Source of the DNA: Bacillota bacterium
Lineage (GTDB): Bacteria > Bacillota > Dethiobacteria > DTU022 > UBA8154
NCBI GenBank assembly: GCA_012839215.1
Contig: DUNV01000150.1
Coordinates: forward strand, 1 to 36,499
Length of the DNA stretch: 36,499 nt
Reading direction: 5' to 3'
Shown: one piece after another, positions 1 to 6,689 of the stretch
Numbering within the stretch: position 1 is the first letter of the stretch
Layout of the letters: every line of letters starts with the position of its first letter
Position numbers and translations under genes: made by a program
Notes under the pieces: model-generated
What the model saw: only the letters and a program-made list of their open reading frames with translations
Database searches by the model: none
What the model was told of the DNA's origin: nothing

Positions 1-89
1 AAGCCCAGTACAGCGACGGTATTTTATCCATCACCCTGCCCAAGGCACAGCCGGAAAGGATCAAAGGCAGAAGGATCGATATCCAGTAG
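1..89 (+). CDS. Hsp20/alpha-crystallin small heat shock protein, C-terminal end only
   Basis: In frame 3 the first 89 bases encode a 28-residue tail that reads as the last strand and C-terminal extension of a small heat shock protein (YSDGILSITLPKAQPERIKG, then RRIDIQ and a TAG stop). Hsp20 proteins typically end in G-V/I-L-x-I-x-L-P-K, and the final I-x-I/V motif is seen here as IDI. The rest of the gene lies left of the window. Family members are ATP-independent holdases that form oligomers. The gene is followed directly by a strong terminator. The call rests on a short stretch, but the motif is characteristic. Confidence 0.75.
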   Translation, partial: AQYSDGILSITLPKAQPERIKGRRIDIQ

Positions 90-113
90 GGAAAAACATC
101 TTCCCCCGGGCAC

Positions 114-141
114 AAGTGCCCCCCAAACGGGGCACTTTTTT
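114..141. terminator. Rho-independent terminator, probably shared by convergent genes
   Basis: Perfect 9-bp stem AAGTGCCCC / GGGGCACTT with loop CCAAAC, followed by a T run on the plus strand. It ends the Hsp20 gene. Because the other strand also has flanking A/T, it may stop the minus-strand operon that ends at 154. Confidence 0.85.
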
Positions 142-153
142 ACATATAACAGA

Positions 154-792
154 TCAATCTCCCTTGCGCATGATCACCCATAAATTTGCACTATCATAGC
201 TAACCCCGGCCTCCGATTCCGGTACTTTGCTTTTACGTAGGACCTCATGGAACCTTTCCGGAGCCCCGGGCCCAATATTTTTTTCTACAAATTTATCAAA
301 ATGAGGATTTTTTGTTTTCATTTTGGCCACGATATCGGCCATCAGTTGGGGTGTGGCAAAGCCACCGCCAATAAAAGTCCAGCCTCCCGGAGCGAGAACG
401 CGGTAGATTTCGTTAAAGTCCTCGACCTTATTTTCCCAGAAAAAGACTGAACCGCGGCTAACGATCAGCCGGGCATAATTATCCGGAAATGGCAAGGCTC
501 CGGCACCCGCCACAACTGTGCCCACCCTTCCTTCCAGCCGGCGTTCCCCAATATTCACCCTGGCAAGCTTTAGAATATCGGGATCGGGGTCCACCAAGTG
601 AACCCGAAGATTGCTTTTTTCGGCCAGGGCAAGGCCCAGGTAACCATTTCCCGCACCGATATCGAGACAGGTACCTTCCGTAATACCACTTTTTTGCATA
701 AAATCAGCGGCCAGTAGAGGATACACCGGAAACATGATCTCCCGAACCATTTTGTCAAATCCACCCTTGTCCCCCACACTCCTATTCCCCAA
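154..792 (-). CDS. Class I SAM-dependent methyltransferase, last gene of the metal/ABC operon
   Basis: Predicted soluble 212-residue Rossmann methyltransferase. The SAM-binding motif I is CLDIGAGNGYLG (about residues 42-53), followed by an acidic motif (VDPDPD, about 67-72) and the post-II segment LPFPDNYARLIVSRGSVFFW; YRVLAPGG is the usual methyltransferase_11 motif. The start is TTG, with AAGGGGG eight bases upstream. It lies 113 bp downstream of the permease gene in the same orientation, with no terminator visible between them, so it probably belongs to the upstream operon. The substrate is unknown; the operon context (metal GTPase plus importer) suggests a small imported molecule or cofactor, which is inference. 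Confidence 0.8.
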   Translation of the reverse strand: MGNRSVGDKGGFDKMVREIMFPVYPLLAADFMQKSGITEGTCLDIGAGNGYLGLALAEKSNLRVHLVDPDPDILKLARVNIGERRLEGRVGTVVAGAGALPFPDNYARLIVSRGSVFFWENKVEDFNEIYRVLAPGGWTFIGGGFATPQLMADIVAKMKTKNPHFDKFVEKNIGPGAPERFHEVLRKSKVPESEAGVSYDSANLWVIMRKGD

Positions 793-905
793 AATCTGAA
801 CCCCCTTGTATGTAACTACATAGCAAATGGAAAAACAGCTTTGACAGTATTAACTGCAGTATTGTTTACAGCATTATCTGCAGTATTGCTACCGGCACGC
901 TGTCC

Positions 906-1658
906 TCAGTCCGCCCGCGTCCATTTTTTTAATGGCCGGATAAAGAGAAATTCCAGCAAGACGAGAATGACAAGTAGCACTGTCACCCAGGCAAAAAGTT
1001 TTTCTGTCTCCAAATAGACACGGGAGATATAGATCCTCTGCCCCATCCCGTCCACTGCCCCCAACATTTCAGACATAATCGTCAGCCGCATGGAAGAAGC
1101 CAGCCCCAAGGAAAAACCGGTAATCAGATGCCCACGCATACCCGGAAGATAAATTTTACCCCATATTTTGAGGGGTGGCATCTGGTAGATCTGGGCCATC
1201 TGCATAAACAAAGGATCAATGGAATTAATGCCGGAGGCAGTATTCATATGCATGATGGGAAAGACCAGCAGAGCTACGAGAAAAACAGTCATCCTCGTTC
1301 CCGTCCCGAACCAGACCATGGCCATTGTCACATAGATAATCGCCGGCACAGAAAGTAAAAATGTAACTATGGGCTGGAATAGCAACCCAACTTTTTTAAA
1401 TACTCCCGCTACAACACCGGTAAAAGTCCCCGCCATCAGACCCAGCAGTAGACCCATCAGTTGCCGGGAAAAAGTAATCTTAAGGTTTTCCAACATTTCT
1501 CCGCTGGTGGCGATCTCCACCAGGGCCTGCCAGGTCTCCAGGGGCGAAGGGACAATCACCCTGCCATAATGGGCAGAAAACAACTGCCATCCCAACAAGA
1601 TAAGGCCGACGCCTAGGGTATACCAAACATTTTTATTATCTGTAGAAAAAATCGTCAT
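906..1658 (-). CDS. ABC transporter permease, SsuC/TauC/NrtB-like
   Basis: About 250 residues with six predicted hydrophobic segments and the cytoplasmic EAA-loop region EMLGAVDGMGQRIYISRVYL, which docks the ATPase in binding-protein-dependent importers (BPD_transp_1 family). The family imports alkanesulfonates, taurine, nitrate, bicarbonate or thiamin precursors. I chose the ATG at 1658, preceded by GGGGGA at about nine bases; a TTG at 1676 would add six residues but has poor spacing. It overlaps the end of the lipoprotein gene by 23 bp, so translational coupling is likely. It should form the membrane channel of the importer with the two genes upstream. Confidence 0.85.
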   Translation of the reverse strand: MTIFSTDNKNVWYTLGVGLILLGWQLFSAHYGRVIVPSPLETWQALVEIATSGEMLENLKITFSRQLMGLLLGLMAGTFTGVVAGVFKKVGLLFQPIVTFLLSVPAIIYVTMAMVWFGTGTRMTVFLVALLVFPIMHMNTASGINSIDPLFMQMAQIYQMPPLKIWGKIYLPGMRGHLITGFSLGLASSMRLTIMSEMLGAVDGMGQRIYISRVYLETEKLFAWVTVLLVILVLLEFLFIRPLKKWTRAD

Positions 1659-2721
1659 CAGGCAACTTTCCCCCAATGGCCCTCATATCAGCAGTTGTCG
1701 TCAGTTCTTTAAAAAAACTAATGATCTCTTCCTTACATTCCTGTGCAGGCCGGGGATCGAGACGGGCATACCCGATCGATTGGCTAACCGCCATGGCCTT
1801 CATGGTGGGAATATGCTTTTCCACCAGGACCCCCGCCTCCGGCCCGTGGGTGTCAATCCAGGCGGCCTCCTGGATATAGCCCCTGGCAAATGTCTCGATC
1901 TGTTCCGGTGAGGCCCCGCTGCCACCAACAACAATGATCCCCGCCATAGGAAACCCCCTTCCCATTTGCCCGGGGAGCTTGTTCCACTCCTCGGTTAGAT
2001 CGAGCACCCGCCTCAGTTCAAGATTTTCCTTTTCCATATTGAGCGTGGCAATGCTGGCCTGGGGCTCGTTAAGAACGGCGTGTTTTATCTGGCCGGAGAT
2101 TAAGCGCTGGGAGGCCTCCATCATGTCAAGATAAGTAATTGTCAGGTCCTTGTTTGGATCTAGATCGTTTTTAATCAAAAGATGCCTGAAAATGAGATCC
2201 TGTATCCCGCCTTTCCCTGAAACAATCACTTCCTTTCCTTTTAAGTCTTCCATGCAGACAATATCATTTTCGGTACTCATCACATAGAGCATCCCCCAGA
2301 CGGTAACCATCAACAGCTGGGTATCCATACCCTTATTGTAGGTAAGTAAGGCGTTACTAATTGGTGTACTGCAGAGATCTACCTCCTTGGAAGTGATCAT
2401 CGCCGTCAGCTTCTCACCGCCCTGCCATGGGTTGAGGACTATATTGGGATTTTTCTCGTGCATGATCGCCAGGGGATAGGTAACGGGACCGGGGGCGCTG
2501 CCTATCGTCAAGCTTAACTGCCCGTAGGAGGCAGGAGCTTCCACCCCCTCAATCAATGCCTCTCCCACCCCTTTAGCCGGTGTTTCTCCCACACCTTCAG
2601 GCAAACTATTTTCAACGGTTCCCCCGCATCCCGCCAGGCCAAGCAACACTGGCAGCACCAGCAGCAGAAGCAGCGCCGGTTGTAACTGCCTCGGGGAAAA
2701 AATGGGGGTTCTCTTTTCCAT
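1636..2721 (-). CDS. ABC transporter substrate-binding lipoprotein, SsuA/NMT1-like
   Basis: 361 residues. An N-terminal signal (MEKRTPIF, then a leucine-rich core) ends in the lipobox LAGC near residue 32, so the mature protein should be anchored by a diacylglyceryl cysteine on the outer face of the membrane. The rest reads as a type 2 periplasmic-binding fold of the NMT1/THI5/SsuA kind: a segment ending LAIMHEKNPNIV, then VDLCSTPISNALLTYNKGMD, DLKGKEVIVSGKGG and AVLNEPQA. The ATG has GGTGGAG upstream, and the start sits 110 bp inside the end of the ATPase gene. Ligand unknown; oxyanion, sulfonate or organic ligands are typical of the family. Confidence 0.85.
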   Translation of the reverse strand: MEKRTPIFSPRQLQPALLLLLVLPVLLGLAGCGGTVENSLPEGVGETPAKGVGEALIEGVEAPASYGQLSLTIGSAPGPVTYPLAIMHEKNPNIVLNPWQGGEKLTAMITSKEVDLCSTPISNALLTYNKGMDTQLLMVTVWGMLYVMSTENDIVCMEDLKGKEVIVSGKGGIQDLIFRHLLIKNDLDPNKDLTITYLDMMEASQRLISGQIKHAVLNEPQASIATLNMEKENLELRRVLDLTEEWNKLPGQMGRGFPMAGIIVVGGSGASPEQIETFARGYIQEAAWIDTHGPEAGVLVEKHIPTMKAMAVSQSIGYARLDPRPAQECKEEIISFFKELTTTADMRAIGGKLPDDDFFYR

Positions 2722-3475
2722 GTATCTCCACCGCCTTCAGGTTTGATTCTGTTAGATATAATGCCGATAAGATTTGTTTTTCTAGAACGCCCCTGACCGC
2801 CGGATCTTCCTTCCCTTTCCTGCTGACAGCCATATCCAGGACGATCCGGCCGGGCCTGCCATGGATGACAATAATGCGATCCCCCAGTTTGATGGCCTCC
2901 CGGATATCGTGGGTAACCATGATGGTTGTACACCTGTGCCAGCCGGATAACATCTGCAGCAAGTCCTGCATACTTGTTTTCAGTGCCTCATCAAGGCCGG
3001 TGAAGGGTTCATCCAACAAAAGCAGATCGGGCTGGATGACATAAGCTCTACCGATGGAAACCCGCTGTTTCATGCCGCCGCTCAGTTGTTCGGGGTAATA
3101 GCCGGCAAACCTTTCCAAGCCAATTTTCTGCAGCATCTGCCGGACCATTTCCTCCCTCCGTCTTTTGTCTCCTCCCAGCCTGTAAAGGCCAACCTCCATG
3201 TTTTTTTCCACTGTCATCCAGGGTAGCAGGCGCGGCTCCTGAAAAACGTAGGCCAGTCGCCTGGCGCGGGAAACAACAGAGCCACAGAACGGCTTTAATG
3301 TCCCGGCAAACAGGTTTAAGATGGTCGTTTTCCCCACGCCGGATGTGCCCAATAGGCAAAGAAAGCAGTTGGGTTCCCCGCGCAGGGTAAAATTTTCCAA
3401 TACCCTTAGTGGTCCAAAATCTACTGTGACATTGCGCATCTCAAACAAGGGCAATTCCCCCCAAGTTTCTTTCAT
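2612..3475 (-). CDS. ABC transporter ATP-binding protein, SsuB/TauB/NrtD-like
   Basis: 287 residues with the full ATPase set: Walker A GTSGVGKTT (about residues 43-51), signature LSGGMKQRVSIGRA, Walker B LLLDEPF and switch histidine in MVTHDIREA. The group is that of nitrate/sulfonate importers. The ATG overlaps the previous stop (ATGA). Oddity: the last ~36 residues overlap the lipoprotein's signal-peptide codons in another frame and read as low-complexity Ala/Gly, suggesting a C-terminal extension gained by loss of an earlier stop. The catalytic core is complete. It energises the 906 permease with the 1636 lipoprotein. Confidence 0.9.
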   Translation of the reverse strand: MKETWGELPLFEMRNVTVDFGPLRVLENFTLRGEPNCFLCLLGTSGVGKTTILNLFAGTLKPFCGSVVSRARRLAYVFQEPRLLPWMTVEKNMEVGLYRLGGDKRRREEMVRQMLQKIGLERFAGYYPEQLSGGMKQRVSIGRAYVIQPDLLLLDEPFTGLDEALKTSMQDLLQMLSGWHRCTTIMVTHDIREAIKLGDRIIVIHGRPGRIVLDMAVSRKGKEDPAVRGVLEKQILSALYLTESNLKAVEIHGKENPHFFPEAVTTGAASAAGAASVAWPGGMRGNR

Positions 3476-4338
3476 TGTTTGATAGCCTGGCGGTAACTTT
3501 CCCAGCCAGGCCAGTAAATTTTAACATTTTTTTCCCTAAATATTTCGGGCAGGCCGACCCCGGGCGCTGCCGGGAAAAAGAGCTGCTGGGTAAGCAGGCT
3601 TTGCACCTCAGCTGAAAGCAGGAATTCGCCAAGCCCAAGCATTTTTTCAGCCGGCCCCTTCCTCCAAATGACGGTTTGCGGCGCACACAAAAGACCCTCC
3701 CGGGGGCAAATCATCTTTATGTTGAGGCCCTCCGAAATTTTGCCAAAGGTAATGTTTGCAATGCCCAGGGAAAATTCGCCCCTTTTGATCGCCGCGATAA
3801 CATTGGGTGGTACCCCACTGCAAACAATATTTTCATCAACTGCACTGGCCCGTTCCGGATTATTATGTTTGAGAACGGCACGCACGATGCGGGGGGCGAT
3901 ATGTTCCTTTCCCGGCATCATGATCCGCCCCTGCCACCTTTGATCAAGAAGCTCATCCCAGGTAGAGGGGATCTCCTTTTCATCCAGAAAATCAGGGTTA
4001 TAGAACATAACAAAGGGTACGATGCCAAAAAGATGAAAGATACCCCAGGGATCAGCAAAACCCTGCCCCTCCAGTTCCCTTCTGATGGGGAAACCCGCAG
4101 GGATACGCACAAAATGTTCCAAAAGATATTCGTCCGTCAGTGCTTCGATCTCCGGCATAAAGCCGATCATAATATCGGCCGGTTGTTGCCCGGATGTGCC
4201 TTCCTGCCCACAGGTATGTGAATTTATAAGTGATACTTCCTCCCGGTACCTATGGGAGTTAGCCTCTAGATGTTCCATTAAAAGCTTTTCCAAAGCAGGG
4301 CTGATATTAAGGGGCAACCGTATATGTATCCTTAGCAC
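3472..4338 (-). CDS. Solute-binding-protein-like protein without a signal peptide (AfuA/FutA type)
   Basis: 288 residues resembling iron(III)/thiamin-type binding proteins. The key stretch is PFVMFYNPDFLDEKEIPSTW followed by DELLDQRWQGRI, the usual Y-N-x-x-x...P-x-x-W-x-x-L-x-x-x-x-W-x-G-x-I pattern. Unlike true exported binding proteins it begins directly with a beta strand (GTG start, MLRIHIRLPL) and has no hydrophobic signal or lipobox. AGGAGG lies eight bases before the GTG, which supports the start. It should therefore be cytoplasmic, perhaps as a ligand sensor or carrier handing a bound molecule to the neighbouring ATPase and GTPase. That role is inference. Confidence 0.7.
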   Translation of the reverse strand: MLRIHIRLPLNISPALEKLLMEHLEANSHRYREEVSLINSHTCGQEGTSGQQPADIMIGFMPEIEALTDEYLLEHFVRIPAGFPIRRELEGQGFADPWGIFHLFGIVPFVMFYNPDFLDEKEIPSTWDELLDQRWQGRIMMPGKEHIAPRIVRAVLKHNNPERASAVDENIVCSGVPPNVIAAIKRGEFSLGIANITFGKISEGLNIKMICPREGLLCAPQTVIWRKGPAEKMLGLGEFLLSAEVQSLLTQQLFFPAAPGVGLPEIFREKNVKIYWPGWESYRQAIKQ

Positions 4339-4387
4339 TTTTACGCCTCCTCTATTGCTTCATAACCCATTTGCCGGGGCGGAGCAT

Positions 4388-5449
4388 TTATTCGGCAGTA
4401 TTCCTTTTCAACGCTGCACATTCTGAATCAATAATCCCCGTAGATAATTTACAGTCGTCCAGGGCCCCGCCGATCCGCATCCGAGCGCGCATCTCCAGCA
4501 ACTGCCTGTCCATGAACTCCAATTTCTTTAGGGTTTCCTCCTCCCCCTTAGAGCGCAGGACAACACGGTGGATCCCGCCATTTTTGATCACGAGCCGTTT
4601 CTGTGCCAGGAGGGCAAGGAGCGGGTCATGGGTTGCCAGAAAGACAATCTTATCCTCGCTGGTCAGCAGATCCAAAGCCCGGCGCCTATTGATCCCCGCA
4701 TTTTCTATCTCGTCGATGAGGACGATGGGGGCCGTCGACAGCAGCGCACAATCGGCAATCATCAGCGCACGCGACTGCCCACCGCTAAGCTGGGCCACAT
4801 TATCCTCAAGGGCAAATTTTTCCCCGGAAAGGGAATTGGCCAGCTCCAGTATCCTGGCGATTTTGTTGCCGCTACCTTCCGAAGGCCAGCAACGGGCATG
4901 CATATTTAAGAAATCCCCGACGCCTAGATCGACGACAAAGTTCATGTTTTGGGAAAGCTGTGCCACAATCTTTTGCCGTGCCCGGCGTTTTTTTCTAATA
5001 TATGATTGTTGATCATTGATCAAAACCCGTCTTTTGGAAGGGGTGTTTCCATCAGCCCCACACTCGATATCCTCGAGAAGGCGACTTTTTCCGCTCCCGG
5101 TCGGACCGACAATAGCAACAATTTCCCCGGGATAAAAAACCAGGGAATCAAATTTTTCCAGACGGCCATCCTTATCCCGGCCCGGCAGGAGAGCCACCGT
5201 TTTAACTTCTTCCCGGGGCTGTTTTAAGAGGTCCTTCATCGCCGACAAATAATCGTCGAGCTGCTCCAGGAGCAAGCGGGCATTCATGTTTTGTAATGGA
5301 TCGAAGGATTCCTTTTGCCGGGAAACCAATTCATGCAAGGTGCAATTCACATCGTCAAGAATACAAATCTGCCCCAGCCAGTCCTCCGCGTAGGGGTGTT
5401 CGACAAAAAGCAGCTTCACTGGTTTATGTAAGTATTGATCGACGATCAT
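4388..5449 (-). CDS. Soluble ABC-type ATPase with extended N-terminus, partner of the HypB-like GTPase
   Basis: 353 residues, no membrane segment. Walker A GPTGSGKS at residues 115-122, signature LSGGQ at 221-225, Walker B VLIDE at 243-247 and switch His274. About 100 residues precede the ABC fold, and a charged, possibly helical tail follows residue 300. The Walker B run continues IENAGINRR rather than the usual DEPT/ADLD of transporters. It starts 2 bp after the GTPase gene stops, and a second, ordinary importer ATPase is encoded downstream, so this one probably acts in something other than import, such as cofactor loading or protein remodelling. I do not recognise a named family. Confidence 0.7.
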   Translation of the reverse strand: MIVDQYLHKPVKLLFVEHPYAEDWLGQICILDDVNCTLHELVSRQKESFDPLQNMNARLLLEQLDDYLSAMKDLLKQPREEVKTVALLPGRDKDGRLEKFDSLVFYPGEIVAIVGPTGSGKSRLLEDIECGADGNTPSKRRVLINDQQSYIRKKRRARQKIVAQLSQNMNFVVDLGVGDFLNMHARCWPSEGSGNKIARILELANSLSGEKFALEDNVAQLSGGQSRALMIADCALLSTAPIVLIDEIENAGINRRRALDLLTSEDKIVFLATHDPLLALLAQKRLVIKNGGIHRVVLRSKGEEETLKKLEFMDRQLLEMRARMRIGGALDDCKLSTGIIDSECAALKRNTAE

Positions 5450-5451
5450 TA

Positions 5452-6156
5452 TTAACCTCCCATGTCCTTATCCCGGATCTTGATCTTACGCAAATTGCCA
5501 AGCTGGTAACTGGCACCGATGTTGGTTTCCCCCATACAGTAGGAACAAAGAGCTGTCGGCATGGAACAACGCAGCCTGTTGCCGCTGACAGTCGCATCAT
5601 CAGTGCTTGCCTCCAGCACACCGACCAGTTCCCTGGCCCCCTGCCCCGTCAGGCCATTGACATGCAGGATGTCGGCCCGGGGATTGACATAGCTGACATT
5701 CATTTCGAATACTTCCCTTTCTGCCTGGGAAACAAGGTCGCTTTTGGTGATGACGACAATATCCGCGAACCTGAGCATCGGCCCAATTTTTTTGGGCGTA
5801 TGTATGCCGCTCATCTGGTCGATCACGCAAACCGCCGGAATATCCCGGATATGCGGGGCACAGCGGTTGCAGAGGCCGGCACTTTCCGACAAGAGTATGT
5901 CGAGCCCCAGCTCCTGGCCCCAGTTAAAAACGTCCTCGATATTGCTGACAAAGTAATGATCAGGGCATTGCTGGCCGGAAAGCCCCAAGAGGACAGGTAT
6001 ATTCATGTGGGCGAAAAATTTATCATCATTGCTCTGCAGGCAATCAAATTTGATTACACCCACCCTGATGTGGTGATCGAGATAAATTTGAATCATCTTG
6101 GAAATGACCGAAGTTTTCCCCGAGGAAGGAGGCCCGGCAAAGGTAATCAGACGCAT
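5452..6156 (-). CDS. HypB/CobW-like G3E GTPase with cysteine motifs, first gene of the operon
   Basis: 234 residues. P-loop GPPSSGKT at 8-15, G4 motif TKSD at 137-140 and a G5-like NGLTGQG near 167-173 place it in the SIMIBI/G3E class (HypB, UreG, CobW), whose members drive nickel, cobalt or zinc delivery. It has two thiol sites: C96/C99 in AGLCNRC next to the putative Walker B/G3 strand, and C204/C207 in LCSYCMGE with C197 nearby. Classical HypB has an N-terminal CxxCGC and a Cys at G3; here the extra thiols are C-terminal. The ATG has GGAGG seven bases upstream. It probably binds a metal or metallocofactor. Confidence 0.75.
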   Translation of the reverse strand: MRLITFAGPPSSGKTSVISKMIQIYLDHHIRVGVIKFDCLQSNDDKFFAHMNIPVLLGLSGQQCPDHYFVSNIEDVFNWGQELGLDILLSESAGLCNRCAPHIRDIPAVCVIDQMSGIHTPKKIGPMLRFADIVVITKSDLVSQAEREVFEMNVSYVNPRADILHVNGLTGQGARELVGVLEASTDDATVSGNRLRCSMPTALCSYCMGETNIGASYQLGNLRKIKIRDKDMGG

Positions 6157-6186
6157 CCATTTTCCTCCTTTCCAATAAAAAGCTGT

Positions 6187-6215
6187 ATTATCCTCAACAC
6201 AGGATTATCCTCAAC
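6187..6215 (-). promoter_or_regulatory. Tandem 12-bp direct repeat just downstream of the -10 box, possible operator
   Basis: GTTGAGGATAAT occurs twice on the minus strand (6204-6215 and 6187-6198), 17 bp apart, starting two bases after the -10 box and covering the expected start of transcription. A repressor bound there would block the operon. No cognate regulator gene is adjacent. Confidence 0.5.
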
Positions 6216-6217
6216 TA

Positions 6218-6246
6218 AGTATAATGCATTTTAAAACAATGATCAA
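6218..6246 (-). promoter_or_regulatory. Sigma-A-type promoter of the GTPase/ABC/methyltransferase operon
   Basis: On the minus strand, TTGATC (6241-6246), 17-bp spacer, TATACT (6218-6223). It fires toward the GTPase gene at 6156 and no other near-consensus promoter was noticed within the operon. Confidence 0.7.
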
Positions 6247-6443
6247 GCACTTATTTGTTACATAATAAAGGCACATCATAATAACCGTGCAACCTTGCTT
6301 TCCCGTAACAAAGTTCAAAGATACTGTATAAGCATAAAATTTAGGAAGGGAAGTAACGATATTGTGACGAATTACAAGATGGGTTTTATTATTACAGCTT
6401 TTTTGACCAGGAAAATCAGACAAATTGAAAAGAGAACAAAAAT

Positions 6444-6689
6444 ATGGTCCCGATAAATGTGAATATCCAAGAAATTTTGCATATTACCCCCCAACTACTG
6501 AAAATGCCCTCTAAGCATGTTTGGTACAGCTATGATGAAGATGCGGATGTTTTATATTTAAACTTTAAAAAACCCAGCCGCGCTGATGATAGTGAAATAA
6601 CTGATGACAATGTAATAATTAGGTATGAAAAAGGCGAAGTCGTAGGTATTACCATTCTCAATGCCAGCCAGAGAAGCAATTTGTTTTAG
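6444..6689 (+). CDS. DUF2283 family protein
   Basis: 81 residues. The core WYSYDEDADVLYLNF, followed by DNVIIRYEKGEVVGITILNA, is the DUF2283 signature (Y-D-x-x-A-D-x-L-Y-I...G-x-x-V-G-x-x-I-L-x-A). Residues 1-20 are an N-terminal extension with L-x-x-L-P-x-L-L-K-x-P-like character. Function unknown; these genes often sit beside DUF4258 or other toxin-antitoxin-like genes, but no partner is present here. It is divergent from the GTPase operon and ends 4 bp inside the end of comEC. Confidence 0.8.
   Translation: MVPINVNIQEILHITPQLLKMPSKHVWYSYDEDADVLYLNFKKPSRADDSEITDDNVIIRYEKGEVVGITILNASQRSNLF

Noticed and set aside
2580-3044. 154-codon plus-strand reading frame
   Set aside because: Antisense to the ABC ATPase gene, which carries all catalytic motifs; no family resemblance or ribosome site.
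5296-6234. 312-codon plus-strand reading frame opposite the GTPase
   Set aside because: Shadow of the GTPase and ATPase genes on the other strand; the GTPase motifs are unmistakable.
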